NCBI RefSeq assembly: GCF_032917945.1
Contig: NZ_CP136624.1
Span: 6,076,001 to 6,140,000 of the forward strand
Reading direction: 5' to 3'
DNA length: 64,000 bases
From: Bradyrhizobium sp. sBnM-33
GTDB taxonomy: Bacteria > Pseudomonadota > Alphaproteobacteria > Rhizobiales > Xanthobacteraceae
Each line of letters begins with the position of its first letter. Within the stretch, counting starts at the first letter, position 1. The notes below the pieces were generated by a model. That model was given only the letters and a program-made list of their open reading frames with translations. It searched no databases and was not told where the DNA came from. Of this stretch, positions 52,152 through 61,532 are shown piece by piece. The position numbers were made by a program, and so were the translations under genes.

Positions 52152-54218
52152 ATGATGTCACCTGCTGCGAGTGATAGCGTAGTCGCGCCTGCACAACGAA
52201 TTGAGTTCGACGACCCGCATGCCAACATGCAGGAAGCCGAAGTCACGCGGGTGCGGACATTGCGCGGGGTGTGGCGCTGGGCGCTGGTGGTTGCAACCGC
52301 AGTAACCATCTTGCTGTGCATCAACCAGCAATTTTCGCTACGCTTCTTCCTCGGCTACACCCAGCTCAACACCGAGTACTTCTATCTCCTGATCGCGCTG
52401 ATGCTGCCGTTCACGTTCCTGATCTTTCCGGGGACCGGAAGCGCGCCGCTCGATCGAATTCCCTGGTATGACATCCTGCTTTTTGTCGCTAGCTTCGCCT
52501 GCGCAATCCTCCTGATGCGCAGCGTCCGCAAGGCGGCTGAAGCCGGCTGGGAATTCGGCGGCGCGCCGACACCCGTGATCGTCGCCGGCGTCATCATGTG
52601 GGTGGTGCTGATGGAAGCTTTGCGGCGCACAGGCGGCTGGAGCCTGCTGCTGAGCGTGCTCCCCTTTACCGTCTATCCCCTGTTCGCCGATGAGAAGTGG
52701 CTTGGGCCGTTTCGCGGCACCCAATCGACACTCGAACAAGCGACCGCGTATCACGTGCTTTCGGGCGAAAGCCTGCTCGGGATCCCGATCCAGGCCTTCG
52801 CGGACACCGTGATCGGCTTTCTCGTGTTCGGCACGGCGCTGATGATGACGGGCGCCGGAAAATTCTTCATCAACCTGTCGTTTGCCATGTGCGGCACCTT
52901 CCGCGGCGGCGCCGCCAAGGTCTGCATCTTTGCTAGCGGCCTGCTCGGCATGATGTCGGGCTCGATCATCTCCAACGTACTGACCGCCGGCACCATGACC
53001 ATTCCCGTCATGAAGAAGAGCGGCTTCCGCGCCTCCTATGCCGCTGCGATCGAGGCCTGCGCCTCGACCGGTGCGGTGCTGGCGCCGCCGGTGATGGGCG
53101 CGACCGCGTTCGTTATCGCGCAGTTCCTCAATGTCAGCTATGCCGAGGTCGCGGTTGCCGCGATCATTCCGGCGACGCTCTATTATGCTGGCCTCTTCAT
53201 GCAGGTGGACTCCTATGCAGCCCGCCACGGGTTGAAGGGCATACCCCGCGCCGAGTTGCCGAAGGTCTGGGACACAATCAAGGAGGGCTGGTACTACGTT
53301 TTCGTGATCGCGTTGCTGATTGTGATGCTGCTCTACTTCAAACGGGAGAGCCACGCGCCGTTCTACGCCACTGCGCTGCTTTTGATGTTGAACCAGCTCT
53401 TCTCCAAGGATACCCGTTGGACGCTTGGGACAATCAGCAAGTTCCTTGAGGTCAATGGTCGCACCTTCGTCGAGCTGGTCGGCATTCTCGCCGGATGCGG
53501 GCTCTTGATCGGCGCGTTCTCGATGACCGGCGTGGTCTCGAGCCTCGCCAACGATCTGCTGCGGATCGCCGGCGACAACGCGCTCCTGCTGCTCGTGATG
53601 TGCGCCTTTACCAGCCTCGTGCTTGGGCTCGGGCTGACGACGACCGCCTGCTACATCTTCCTCGCCATCCTGGTGGCCCCGGCGCTGGAAAAACTCGGCC
53701 TCAACCGCATGGCCGTGCACATGTTCATCTTCTACTGGGGAATGCTGTCCTCGATCACGCCACCGGTCGCCATCGCCTCCTTTGCCGCGGCCGGAATAGC
53801 TGGATCGCCAGCAATGAAGACGGGCTGGGAATCGATGTGGGTGGGCAGCATCATCTACTTCATCCCGTTCTTCTTCGTATTGAACCCGGCGCTGGTGATG
53901 CAGGGACCGAACCCGTATCTGGAAGGGCTCGGGCTGATGGCGCTGGCGGGCGTCGGCACACTGTTTATCTGCGGCGGCATCCAGGGCTATCAGGCTTTTG
54001 TCGGCGACCTCAGAGGCGCAGGTGCGCTGGAATGGCCGGTGCGGGTGCTGCTTGTGCTCGGAGGCTTCGTGATCGCAACGCCCGGCGGCGGCATCATGCC
54101 GCTCTCACAATGGCAGATCACCTCTCTTGGATTGGCGATCCTGATCCCGACCGTTCTGATCGCGCTCGTGCTGATACGGCGCCAGACGCTGGCGCCGAAC
54201 CAGTTGCGCGCACCCTGA
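52152..54218 (+). CDS. TRAP transporter permease, DctQ-DctM fusion (4TM/12TM)
   Basis: A 688-residue inner-membrane protein. The first about 180 residues contain the small-subunit (4-helix) part, beginning with an N-terminal cytoplasmic tail and helix LVVATAVTILLCI. The large subunit follows, with VFASGLLGMMSGS-like segments (CIFASGLLGMMSGSIISNVL), ACASTGAVLAPPVMGATAFV and LGLTTTACYIFLAILVAP. The fusion is normal for TAXI-type systems. It uses the sodium or proton gradient. AGGGGG precedes its ATG. The glutaminase gene starts 22 bases after its stop. Confidence 0.92.
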   Translation: MMSPAASDSVVAPAQRIEFDDPHANMQEAEVTRVRTLRGVWRWALVVATAVTILLCINQQFSLRFFLGYTQLNTEYFYLLIALMLPFTFLIFPGTGSAPLDRIPWYDILLFVASFACAILLMRSVRKAAEAGWEFGGAPTPVIVAGVIMWVVLMEALRRTGGWSLLLSVLPFTVYPLFADEKWLGPFRGTQSTLEQATAYHVLSGESLLGIPIQAFADTVIGFLVFGTALMMTGAGKFFINLSFAMCGTFRGGAAKVCIFASGLLGMMSGSIISNVLTAGTMTIPVMKKSGFRASYAAAIEACASTGAVLAPPVMGATAFVIAQFLNVSYAEVAVAAIIPATLYYAGLFMQVDSYAARHGLKGIPRAELPKVWDTIKEGWYYVFVIALLIVMLLYFKRESHAPFYATALLLMLNQLFSKDTRWTLGTISKFLEVNGRTFVELVGILAGCGLLIGAFSMTGVVSSLANDLLRIAGDNALLLLVMCAFTSLVLGLGLTTTACYIFLAILVAPALEKLGLNRMAVHMFIFYWGMLSSITPPVAIASFAAAGIAGSPAMKTGWESMWVGSIIYFIPFFFVLNPALVMQGPNPYLEGLGLMALAGVGTLFICGGIQGYQAFVGDLRGAGALEWPVRVLLVLGGFVIATPGGGIMPLSQWQITSLGLAILIPTVLIALVLIRRQTLAPNQLRAP

Positions 54219-54240
54219 TTGCGTTGCACAAGAAGAGGCG

Positions 54241-56100
54241 ATGAAACCATTGCCTCTTCCGTTCACGGCAGGCCCCGCGACCTGGACCAGCTCGAAGCCG
54301 CCCTTGCTGCGGTTCCTGCACGCGTGCCACGCCGAATTCACCTCTGAGACCGGCGGGGCGGTCGCCGATTACATCCCCGAGCTGGGCAAAGCCGATCCTG
54401 CCCATTTTGGCATCAGCCTCGCCACCCTCGACGGCCATGTCTACGAGGTCGGCGACACGAAGATCCCCTTCACCATTCAGTCGATGTCAAAGCCCTTCGT
54501 GTTCGCGCTGGCGCTCGACACGCTGGGGGCGGCGCAGGTCGAAAGCGTCATCGGCGTCGAGCCCTCGGGCGATCCCTTCAACTCGATTCGCCTCAACGCC
54601 GAGAACCATCCCTTCAACCCCATGGTCAATGCCGGTGCGATCTCCTGCTCCGGCCTGATCCACGAGGCCAAGGGCGAGGCGGCATTCGAATACATCAGGC
54701 AGGCGCTGGACCGGTTTGCCGGGCGCGAACTCGACGTCGACGATGCCGTCTATGCCTCCGAAAGCGCGACCGGCGACCGCAACCGGGCGATCGGCTATCT
54801 CCTGCGCACCAACGCGGTAATCAAGGAGAACGTGGCCGCCGTGCTGGAGGTCTATTTCCGGCAATGCGCCATCCTGGTGACGGCGCGCGATATCGCGGTG
54901 ATGGCGGCGACGCTGGCCAACCGCGGCATCAACCCCGTGACAGGCGAGCAGGTGATGAGCGCCTACGCCATCTCGCGCACGCTTTCCGTGATGACGAGCT
55001 CCGGCATGTATGATTATGCGGGAGAATGGATCTATCGGATCGGCATCCCCGCCAAGAGCGGCGTCGGCGGCGGCATCCTCGCAGCGCTCCCCGCGCGGCT
55101 CGGGCTCGGCAGCTATTCGCCAAGGCTCGACAAGCACGGCAACAGCGTGCGCGGCATCAAGGTCTGCGAGGCGCTGTCCTCGCATTACGATCTGCATATG
55201 CTCAACCGCAGCGACGATGCGCGCACCAGCATCATCGCCGACTACGACATCGGCAACAGCCCCTCGCGGCGCGTGCGGCGCGCGCAGGAACAGAGCATCC
55301 TGGCCGCCCATCACCAGGAGGTCCGCGTGATCGAGCTGGTCGGGACGCTGTCGTTTTCAAACGTTGACTACGTCTCGCGCCAGCTTGCGGCCAGGCCGCG
55401 CCCGCAACTGGTCATTTTCGACCTGCGCCGCGTCACCGCCATGACTCGCGCCGGCGCCCGCCTGCTTGCCGAGGAATTCCGCGAGCTCGCCGCGCACCAC
55501 GTCACGGTGATTCTGTCCGGCATCCGGCGCTCGTCGCCGGACTGGAAAATGATCGCGGAATGGACGGAAGGACTGAACAATATCCGCAACTACTATCTGC
55601 TGGATGCCGCGATCGAATGGGCGGAGGACCAGCTCGTCTATCGCTACGGCGGCGCCATCGACTTCTTCGAGGCGACCGAGCTTTCCGAGCAATCGCTGCT
55701 GGCGGGGCTGACGGAAGACGAACTGGCCGATCTCACGTCGTCTGCGTCAATCCGGACCTATCAAACCGGCGAGAAGATCGTCTCCGCCGGCGATCCCGCC
55801 GCATCGCTGTTCTTTCTGCGGAGCGGTGCAGTCCACGTTACCCTGCCCGACGGCGTCAGGCTGGCGACATTGACGGCAGGAATGCCCTTCGGTGAAATGG
55901 CGCTGCTGGAGCCGCACCGTTCGGCCGACGTGCTGGCCGACGTGGCCGCGACTGCTTACGAGATTCCGCTGCGCGATCTCGAACGTTTCCGGCAACAGCA
56001 CCCGCGCGCCGGCGAGCGCATCATGCGCAATCTCGCGCAATTGCTGGCCGATCGACTGATCCTCGCCAATGCCAAACTGGACCTGCTGACGTCGGGTTAG
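54241..56100 (+). CDS. glsA: Glutaminase fused to STAS and cyclic-nucleotide-binding domains
   Basis: A 619-residue protein. Residues 20-310 are a serine-dependent beta-lactamase-like glutaminase: Ser81 and Lys84 in TIQSMSKPF form the SxxK pair, with HPFNPMVNAGAISCS and YAGEWIYRIGIPAKSGVGGG also matching the family. Residues about 345-440 are a STAS domain (VIELVGTLSFSNVDYVS, LVIFDLRRVTAMTRAGARLL). Residues about 480-600 are a cNMP-binding domain (VSAGDPAASLFFLRSGAVHV, PFGEMALLEPHRSADVLAD). The product cleaves glutamine to glutamate and ammonia, probably under nucleotide control. It is the last gene of the carrier-transporter run, so the transporter may handle glutamate or glutamine. Confidence 0.9.
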   Translation: MKPLPLPFTAGPATWTSSKPPLLRFLHACHAEFTSETGGAVADYIPELGKADPAHFGISLATLDGHVYEVGDTKIPFTIQSMSKPFVFALALDTLGAAQVESVIGVEPSGDPFNSIRLNAENHPFNPMVNAGAISCSGLIHEAKGEAAFEYIRQALDRFAGRELDVDDAVYASESATGDRNRAIGYLLRTNAVIKENVAAVLEVYFRQCAILVTARDIAVMAATLANRGINPVTGEQVMSAYAISRTLSVMTSSGMYDYAGEWIYRIGIPAKSGVGGGILAALPARLGLGSYSPRLDKHGNSVRGIKVCEALSSHYDLHMLNRSDDARTSIIADYDIGNSPSRRVRRAQEQSILAAHHQEVRVIELVGTLSFSNVDYVSRQLAARPRPQLVIFDLRRVTAMTRAGARLLAEEFRELAAHHVTVILSGIRRSSPDWKMIAEWTEGLNNIRNYYLLDAAIEWAEDQLVYRYGGAIDFFEATELSEQSLLAGLTEDELADLTSSASIRTYQTGEKIVSAGDPAASLFFLRSGAVHVTLPDGVRLATLTAGMPFGEMALLEPHRSADVLADVAATAYEIPLRDLERFRQQHPRAGERIMRNLAQLLADRLILANAKLDLLTSG

Positions 56101-56117
56101 ACCGAATTGGGAGAGGT

Positions 56118-56250
56118 CACGGACCGCATGGTTCGAGACGCCCGGCGCTGCCGGGCTCCTCACCATGAGGATCATGGATTCGTATCCCGGATTCGACCCT
56201 GCCAGACCTCATCCTGAGGAGCATCGCGACGCGATGCGTCTCGAAGGATG
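56118..56250. repeat. Palindromic repeats, family B, two degenerate units
   Basis: One unit (56129-56170) reads ATGGTTCGAGACGCCCGG, then GGGCTCCTCACCATGAGG. A second half-unit (56209-56250) reads TCATCCTGAGGAGCATCGCG and CGATGCGTCTCGAAGGATG. Both resemble the element at 36355-36458 and lie between the glutaminase and tex genes, which converge. Confidence 0.6.
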
Positions 56251-56274
56251 AAGCCCGGCACGCAGCCTATGCTA

Positions 56275-58608
56275 CTACCCCGCTTTGCCCCGCCCGTTCT
56301 TTTCGGCGGCGCGGCGGAGCGCCTCGGCGAGGGCACCGCCCGGCTCCTGCGGCTTGCGCGGCGACGACGACGTCATCGACGCCTTGGAGTACTCACGCAT
56401 CTTGCTGTCCGACAGCTTGGGGCCCTTGTCGCCGATTTCGTCGTCGAGCCGCAGCGTCAGCGCGATGCGCTTGCGAGCCACCTCGACCTCCAGCACCTTG
56501 ACCTTGACGATGTCGCCCGGCTTCACCACCTCGCGCGGATCCTTGATGAAGTTCTTAGACATCGCCGAGATGTGCACCAGGCCGTCCTGATGCACGCCGA
56601 TATCGACGAAGGCGCCGAACGCCGCCACGTTGGTGACGGTGCCTTCCAGGATCATGCCGCGCTTGAGATCCTTGATCTCCTCGACGCCCTCCTTGAACAC
56701 CGCGGCCTTGAATGCCGGACGCGGGTCACGGCCGGGCTTTTCCAGCTCCCGCAGGATGTCGGTCACCGTGGGAAGACCAAAGGTTTCGTCGACAAAGGCC
56801 TGTGGCTTCAACTGGCGCACGACATCGGCATTGCCGATCAGCGCCTTGATGTCGCTCTTGGTCGCGGCAAGAATCCGGCGCACGACCGGATAGGCTTCGG
56901 GATGTACGCCGGAGGAATCCAGCGGGTCTTCGCCATTGTTGATCCGCAGGAAGCCGGCGCATTGCTCGAACGCCTTCGGCCCCAGCCGCGGCACATGCTT
57001 CAGCTCCTTCCGAGACTTGAACGGCCCGTTGGCATCGCGATGCTGCACGATGCTTTGCGCGAGCCCTGCCCCGATTCCCGACACCCGCGCCAGCAGCGGC
57101 GCGGAAGCGGTATTGGCATCGACGCCGACGGCATTAACGCAATCTTCGACCACAGCATCGAGCGAACGCGCCAGCTTGGCCTCGCCGAGATCGTGCTGGT
57201 ACTGGCCGACGCCGATCGCCTTCGGATCGATCTTGACGAGTTCGGCAAGCGGGTCCTGCAGACGCCGCGCGATCGACACCGCGCCGCGCAAGGTGACGTC
57301 GAGCTCCGGCAGCTCTTCCGACGCAAACGCCGAGGCGGAGTAGACCGATGCGCCGGCCTCCGACACCACGATCTTCGACATCTTCAGATCGGGCAGCAGC
57401 TTGACGAGCTCGGTCGCCAGTTTGTCGGTCTCGCGCGAAGCCGTTCCGTTGCCAATCGCGATCAGCTCGACGCGATGCGCGACCGCGAGCTTACCGAGCG
57501 TCGCCAACGCTTCATTCCATTGCCGCTGCGGCTCATGCGGATAGATCGTAGTGGTCGCCACCACCTTGCCCGTCGCATCGACGATCGCGGTCTTGACGCC
57601 GGAGCGATAGCCGGGATCGAGCCCCATGGTGACGCGGGCGCCGGCCGGCGCCGCCAGCAGCAGGTCGCGCAAATTCGAGGCGAACACCCGCACGCCCTCG
57701 GTCTCGGCCGCCGTCCACAACCGCATCCGCAGGTCGATGTTGAGATGCACCTGGATCTTGGTGCGCCAGGCCCAGCGCGCGGTCTCCACCAGCCAACGGT
57801 CGCCCGGGCGTTTCTGATCAGTGATGCCAAAGCGCTGCATGATCTTCAGTTCATAAGCGCTGGGGACGCCGGCCTCGGGCACATTCGCCTCGGGCTGGAT
57901 CTGCAGCTCCAGAATTTCTTCCTTCTCGCCGCGGAACAACGCGAGAATGCGGTGTGAAGGCAACTTGTGTAGCGATTGGTTGAAATCGAAATAGTCCTTG
58001 AACTTCTCGCCTTCGAGCTTCTTGCCCTTGCGCACCGTGGAGATCATCAGCGCACGGGTCCACATCTCCTCCCGCAGCCGTCCGATCAGGTCGGCGTCCT
58101 CGGCGAATCGCTCCACCAGAATCGCGCGCGCCCCCTCAAGCGCAGCGGCGACGTCTGCCACCTGCTTTTCGGGGTTGACGAAACCCGCCGCCACAACCTG
58201 CGGATCGTTCTGCGGTTGCGTCAGCAACAGCTCGGACAACGGCTCGAGCCCGGCTTCCTTGGCAATCTCCGCTTTGGTGCGGCGCTTCGGCTTGAACGGC
58301 AAATAGATGTCTTCCAGGCGGCCCTTGGTATCGGCTGCCATAATCTGTGCTTCCAGCGCGGCGTCGAGCTTGCCCTGCTCGCGGATCGAATCAAGGATCG
58401 CGACCCGGCGCGCTTCGAGCTCGCGCAAATAAGTCAGGCGCTCTTCCAGCGTGCGCAATTGCGCGTCATCGAGCCCGCCGGTGACTTCCTTGCGATAGCG
58501 TGCCACGAACGGCACCGTGGCGCCGCCATCCAGCAGCTCGACGGTTGCCGCGATCTGCTCCTCGCGAACGCCAAGCTCTTGCGCAATTTGTCGATTGATA
58601 TTTGCCAC
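56275..58608 (-). CDS. tex: Tex-family RNA-binding transcription accessory protein
   Basis: A 777-residue protein from GTG 58608, preceded by AAGAGG; an in-frame TTG lies at 58623. The N-terminal helix-turn-helix region contains [20 protein letters not shown]. The YqgF/RuvC-like domain has [20 protein letters not shown], the helix-hairpin-helix has [20 protein letters not shown], and the S1 RNA-binding domain has [21 protein letters not shown] charged tail ends it. Tex binds nucleic acid and is linked to transcription elongation and stress survival in pathogens; its molecular job in this lineage is not known. It is usually monocistronic, as here. Confidence 0.95.
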   Translation of the reverse strand: MANINRQIAQELGVREEQIAATVELLDGGATVPFVARYRKEVTGGLDDAQLRTLEERLTYLRELEARRVAILDSIREQGKLDAALEAQIMAADTKGRLEDIYLPFKPKRRTKAEIAKEAGLEPLSELLLTQPQNDPQVVAAGFVNPEKQVADVAAALEGARAILVERFAEDADLIGRLREEMWTRALMISTVRKGKKLEGEKFKDYFDFNQSLHKLPSHRILALFRGEKEEILELQIQPEANVPEAGVPSAYELKIMQRFGITDQKRPGDRWLVETARWAWRTKIQVHLNIDLRMRLWTAAETEGVRVFASNLRDLLLAAPAGARVTMGLDPGYRSGVKTAIVDATGKVVATTTIYPHEPQRQWNEALATLGKLAVAHRVELIAIGNGTASRETDKLATELVKLLPDLKMSKIVVSEAGASVYSASAFASEELPELDVTLRGAVSIARRLQDPLAELVKIDPKAIGVGQYQHDLGEAKLARSLDAVVEDCVNAVGVDANTASAPLLARVSGIGAGLAQSIVQHRDANGPFKSRKELKHVPRLGPKAFEQCAGFLRINNGEDPLDSSGVHPEAYPVVRRILAATKSDIKALIGNADVVRQLKPQAFVDETFGLPTVTDILRELEKPGRDPRPAFKAAVFKEGVEEIKDLKRGMILEGTVTNVAAFGAFVDIGVHQDGLVHISAMSKNFIKDPREVVKPGDIVKVKVLEVEVARKRIALTLRLDDEIGDKGPKLSDSKMREYSKASMTSSSPRKPQEPGGALAEALRRAAEKNGRGKAG

Positions 58609-58835
58609 GCGACCTCTTTCCAAAGCCGTTTGCGGCGGGAGGACCGGCCGCGGGGACGCCGCTTATGGACCATCTCGGAGCGATTTTTCAACCCGCCGCA
58701 CGAAAGAAATTGATCTGTGGATCGGCCGTGTCGGTCAACAATGGCCGCGCGGGATTCGCAAGGAAAGCACGCCGAGATAAGGGTGGATTGATGGCGCTGT
58801 AATGTGTAAACGGGCGCTCCCTCCCGGAGCCTCCC

Positions 58836-60092
58836 ATGTCGATCTGCGGCCTTGATTTCGGAACGTCGAACACGACGCTCGGCACCATCGATGGTCGGGC
58901 GCCGGTTCTGGTGGCGCTGGAGGCGGCGCATACCACGATTCCCAGTGCGATCTTCTATGAGGCGGATGGCGGCGTTCTAATCGGCCGCAGGGCCATGGAA
59001 GCCTACGTCGAAGGCACCGCCGGCCGCCTGATGCGCAGCCTGAAATCGGTGCTTGGCACCTCGCTGATCGAGGAAACCACCCGGCTCGGACGTGCGCGGA
59101 TCAGCTTTCGCGATGTGATTGCCTATTACCTCGGCGCGATCAAACGTCGCGCGGAACAGGCCACGGGCCGCCAACTGCGGAGTGTTGTCCATGGCCGTCC
59201 AGTGCATTTCGTAGACAATGCGCCGGACGCCGATCGCAAGGCGGAGGAAACCCTGCGATCGATTGCGCATGGGATCGGTTTCGACGAGGTCACGTTTCAG
59301 TTCGAACCGATTGCCGCAGCACTGGAGTATGAACGGCAAATCACCTCCGAGGAACTGGCATTGATCGCCGACATCGGCGGCGGCACATCCGACTTTTCGA
59401 TCGTGCGGCTGGGTCCCGAACGCCACGACAAGGCGGATCGCGCCGCCGATATTCTCGCCAATGACGGCGTCCGCATCGGCGGCACCGATTTCGACCGTCA
59501 GCTCAGCCTCGGCGTAGTCATGCCGCTGTTCGGATTCCGCAGCGCCAGGAAGCGCGCCGGGCTTGATGTGCCGTCGAGCTATTTCCACGACCTCGCCACC
59601 TGGTCGAACATCAACCACATGTATGAGCCGCGCGTAATGGCGGACATCCGCCAAGTCCGGCAGGAGGCGGCCGAGCCGGTACTTCTCGACCGGCTGATCC
59701 GCGTGGTCCACGAGCAGCGCGGCCATACGCTGGCCATGGAAGTCGAAGATGCCAAGATCGCGCTGTCCGAGAAGCGGCGGGCGGACATTCCGCTGGAGTG
59801 GGTTGCCCGCGGTCTCAGCGCAGATATTGGCCGCCCCGACCTCGTCAGCCATACCAAGCAATTGGCCGATCGCATCGCGGCGCGCATCAGGAACTGCCTC
59901 GTTCAGGCGGGACTGGCCGCTGAAGATATCGACTCCGTGTTCCTGACCGGCGGCTCGGTAAAACTCGCCCACGTCCACAAGGCGATCACCCAGGCTGTGC
60001 CCTCAGCCCGCATCGTCAAAGGCGATATCTTCGGCGCCGTCGGCAAGGGACTGACGCTGGAGGCGGTGCGGCGATACGGCCCTGCGAATTGA
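58836..60092 (+). CDS. Hsp70-family protein (YegD-like, no substrate domain)
   Basis: A 418-residue protein consisting of the Hsp70 actin-like ATPase domain alone. Phosphate 1 motif: CGLDFGTSNTTLGTIDGR. Phosphate 2: ALIADIGGGTSDFSIVRLG. The adenosine-binding motif is SVFLTGGSVKLAHVHKAI. It lacks the beta-sandwich peptide-binding domain of DnaK, as in E. coli YegD, so chaperone function is uncertain. It is divergent from tex; both starts lie in a 227-base region. GGAG precedes its ATG. Confidence 0.88.
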   Translation: MSICGLDFGTSNTTLGTIDGRAPVLVALEAAHTTIPSAIFYEADGGVLIGRRAMEAYVEGTAGRLMRSLKSVLGTSLIEETTRLGRARISFRDVIAYYLGAIKRRAEQATGRQLRSVVHGRPVHFVDNAPDADRKAEETLRSIAHGIGFDEVTFQFEPIAAALEYERQITSEELALIADIGGGTSDFSIVRLGPERHDKADRAADILANDGVRIGGTDFDRQLSLGVVMPLFGFRSARKRAGLDVPSSYFHDLATWSNINHMYEPRVMADIRQVRQEAAEPVLLDRLIRVVHEQRGHTLAMEVEDAKIALSEKRRADIPLEWVARGLSADIGRPDLVSHTKQLADRIAARIRNCLVQAGLAAEDIDSVFLTGGSVKLAHVHKAITQAVPSARIVKGDIFGAVGKGLTLEAVRRYGPAN

Positions 60093-60121
60093 GATCAGCG
60101 GTTCGCGGGTCCAACCGCCGC

Positions 60122-60649
60122 TCAGCCAACCACTTCCGTCACCGGCTGCATGTCGATGGCAAAGGTTTCCAGAAACTTTGACGTCATGATGTAGAAGCCG
60201 ACCGAGAGCTGCAGTTCGACCAGTGCGGCCGGGGTCAGCTTGGCGGCAATCGCGTTGAAGGTCGCATCGGTCGGTTTGTGACGCTTGACGATCTCGTCGG
60301 TGAAGGCCAGCGCGGCGCGCTGCACGTCATTGAAGCAGGTCGCCCCCTCCCAATTCTCCAGCGCCTCGTTCTGTTCGTCGCTCACGCCGACGTTCTTCCC
60401 AATTCGCTTATGGGCGACGATCTCGTAAGGCGCCTCGCAGAGGATGCCGGTGCGTGTGATGGCGAGCTCGCGCAGGATCGGGTCCAGCTCGCCCTTGTGC
60501 CTGATCGCACCGCCCAGCCGGCAGTATTGTTCGAGATAGCTCGGCGAGTGTGCCATCATCCGGAAGATGTTCGCATTGCGGTTTTTGCCGAGCAGTTCGC
60601 GGGTGCGATCATTGTGCTTGGCAGGATCGCTGTATTCGATGCGGGCCAT
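60122..60649 (-). CDS. Carboxymuconolactone decarboxylase (AhpD-like) family protein
   Basis: A 175-residue all-helical protein. The core motif is RELAITRTGILCEAPYEIVA followed by HKRIGKNVGVSDEQ, giving the Cys and His pattern of the family (C-x7-H region). One catalytic-type cysteine is present in place of the AhpD CxxC, so it is closer to decarboxylase-type members than to alkylhydroperoxidases. It is convergent with the Hsp70-like gene. A role in the aromatic pathways of the window is possible but not shown. Confidence 0.82.
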   Translation of the reverse strand: MARIEYSDPAKHNDRTRELLGKNRNANIFRMMAHSPSYLEQYCRLGGAIRHKGELDPILRELAITRTGILCEAPYEIVAHKRIGKNVGVSDEQNEALENWEGATCFNDVQRAALAFTDEIVKRHKPTDATFNAIAAKLTPAALVELQLSVGFYIMTSKFLETFAIDMQPVTEVVG

Positions 60650-60986
60650 TCGTCACCTTGGGCTTTGGATTTTCTGATTTGCTGACAGAGAGATCATGCA
60701 CTGCAGCAGGGAGCCGATCAACTGTCGAAAGGCGCTCGCGGCACGTCGGGCCTGCGGTGAGGCCGTTCGGCACGCTCCAAAAAACTCCCTTTCTCGTGCA
60801 CAAACCGGCTGCGAGCGAGCCAAATTGCCGCCTCAATGCTGGTCGATTCTCAGGACTGTCGATATTCGCTGAGTGGGGACTCAAAGGAGCGAATACTCGT
60901 CGCGGGGTGTTCCGAGTAAAACCAAACTGAGCTCATCAGGCCTTCGCAGGCATGGATGACTCATGCCCAAGTCTAGGGAGTTAGGC
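60650..60986. other. Intergenic stretch with no gene recognised
   Basis: I see no credible protein gene, RNA or repeat of the families listed here. It should contain the promoter of the decarboxylase-like gene at its left end and that of the 33-residue membrane protein at its right end. Confidence 0.5.
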
Positions 60987-61088
60987 ATGAAGGAAGCCAC
61001 CAGGAAGGCGGCCTCGGAAGCGCTTGCGCAGATGCTGGCGGTAACAGCGATGCTCGTCATCGCCAGCGTTGTGTTCTACTGGCACTGA
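60987..61088 (+). CDS. 33-residue single-helix membrane protein
   Basis: ATG 60987 follows AGGGAG at six bases. The 33 residues start with a charged amphipathic part (MKEATRKAASEALAQ), then one membrane helix (MLAVTAMLVIASVVF) ending in YWH. There are no in-frame stops within it, and an in-frame stop lies just upstream, so the start is set. It is well below usual gene-finder limits and unsupported by any family I recognise. The good ribosome site and the clean hydrophobic profile argue for a real small protein. Confidence 0.5.
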   Translation: MKEATRKAASEALAQMLAVTAMLVIASVVFYWH

Positions 61089-61172
61089 ATGTTGACGCGT
61101 CGAAGCAATTCGGATTTTTCACCGTTCCGCGTAATCTGGATTGCTTCGCTGCGTGAGCATTTTTCCTGAACC

Positions 61173-61532
61173 TCATTTCGTTTTCTCGAAGTACGGGACC
61201 AGTTTTCCGGCAAACGGCCGATAGCTTGCGGTAACGGAATCGCCGATGGCGAGATCGTTGGTGCCATGGGCCATCATGCGAAAGCCCTCTTCCGCATCGA
61301 CCAGCACAATATTGTAGGGAACGTGGGCGCGGGTTTCCGGCGTCGCGGCACGGCAGACGAGTGAGGTCGCATACACCGTCGCTATGCCGCTGGCCCGCTT
61401 CTCTACCGGATCAGGTGCACCGCAAGCGGCGCAGAAGCTGCGGTGGAAATACTGCGCCTTCCCGCAGGCATCGCAGGATTGATAGACGATGGCCTCGGCG
61501 CCCTTGGTCCAGTCGGCGAGCTTGTCGGTCAT
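61173..61532 (-). CDS. DUF35 / OB-fold zinc-ribbon protein, thiolase partner
   Basis: A 119-residue protein from ATG 61532. An N-terminal helix is followed by a zinc ribbon (SCDACGKAQYFHRSFCAACG, four cysteines) and an OB fold (GIATVYATSLVCR, PYNIVLVDAEEGFRMMAHG). Such DUF35 proteins form complexes with thiolase-like enzymes, opening the CoA-binding site. Its ATG overlaps the stop of the thiolase-like gene by four bases (ATGA), so the two are co-translated and surely act together. Confidence 0.9.
   Translation of the reverse strand: MTDKLADWTKGAEAIVYQSCDACGKAQYFHRSFCAACGAPDPVEKRASGIATVYATSLVCRAATPETRAHVPYNIVLVDAEEGFRMMAHGTNDLAIGDSVTASYRPFAGKLVPYFEKTK

Noticed and set aside
52338..53720. 460-residue minus-strand open frame opposite the TRAP permease
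   Set aside because: His/Gln/Gly-rich antisense shadow; the plus frame has continuous membrane helices and TRAP motifs.
56248..57957. 569-residue plus-strand open frame opposite tex
   Set aside because: The minus frame gives a full Tex protein with all domains; the plus frame has the composition of a shadow.
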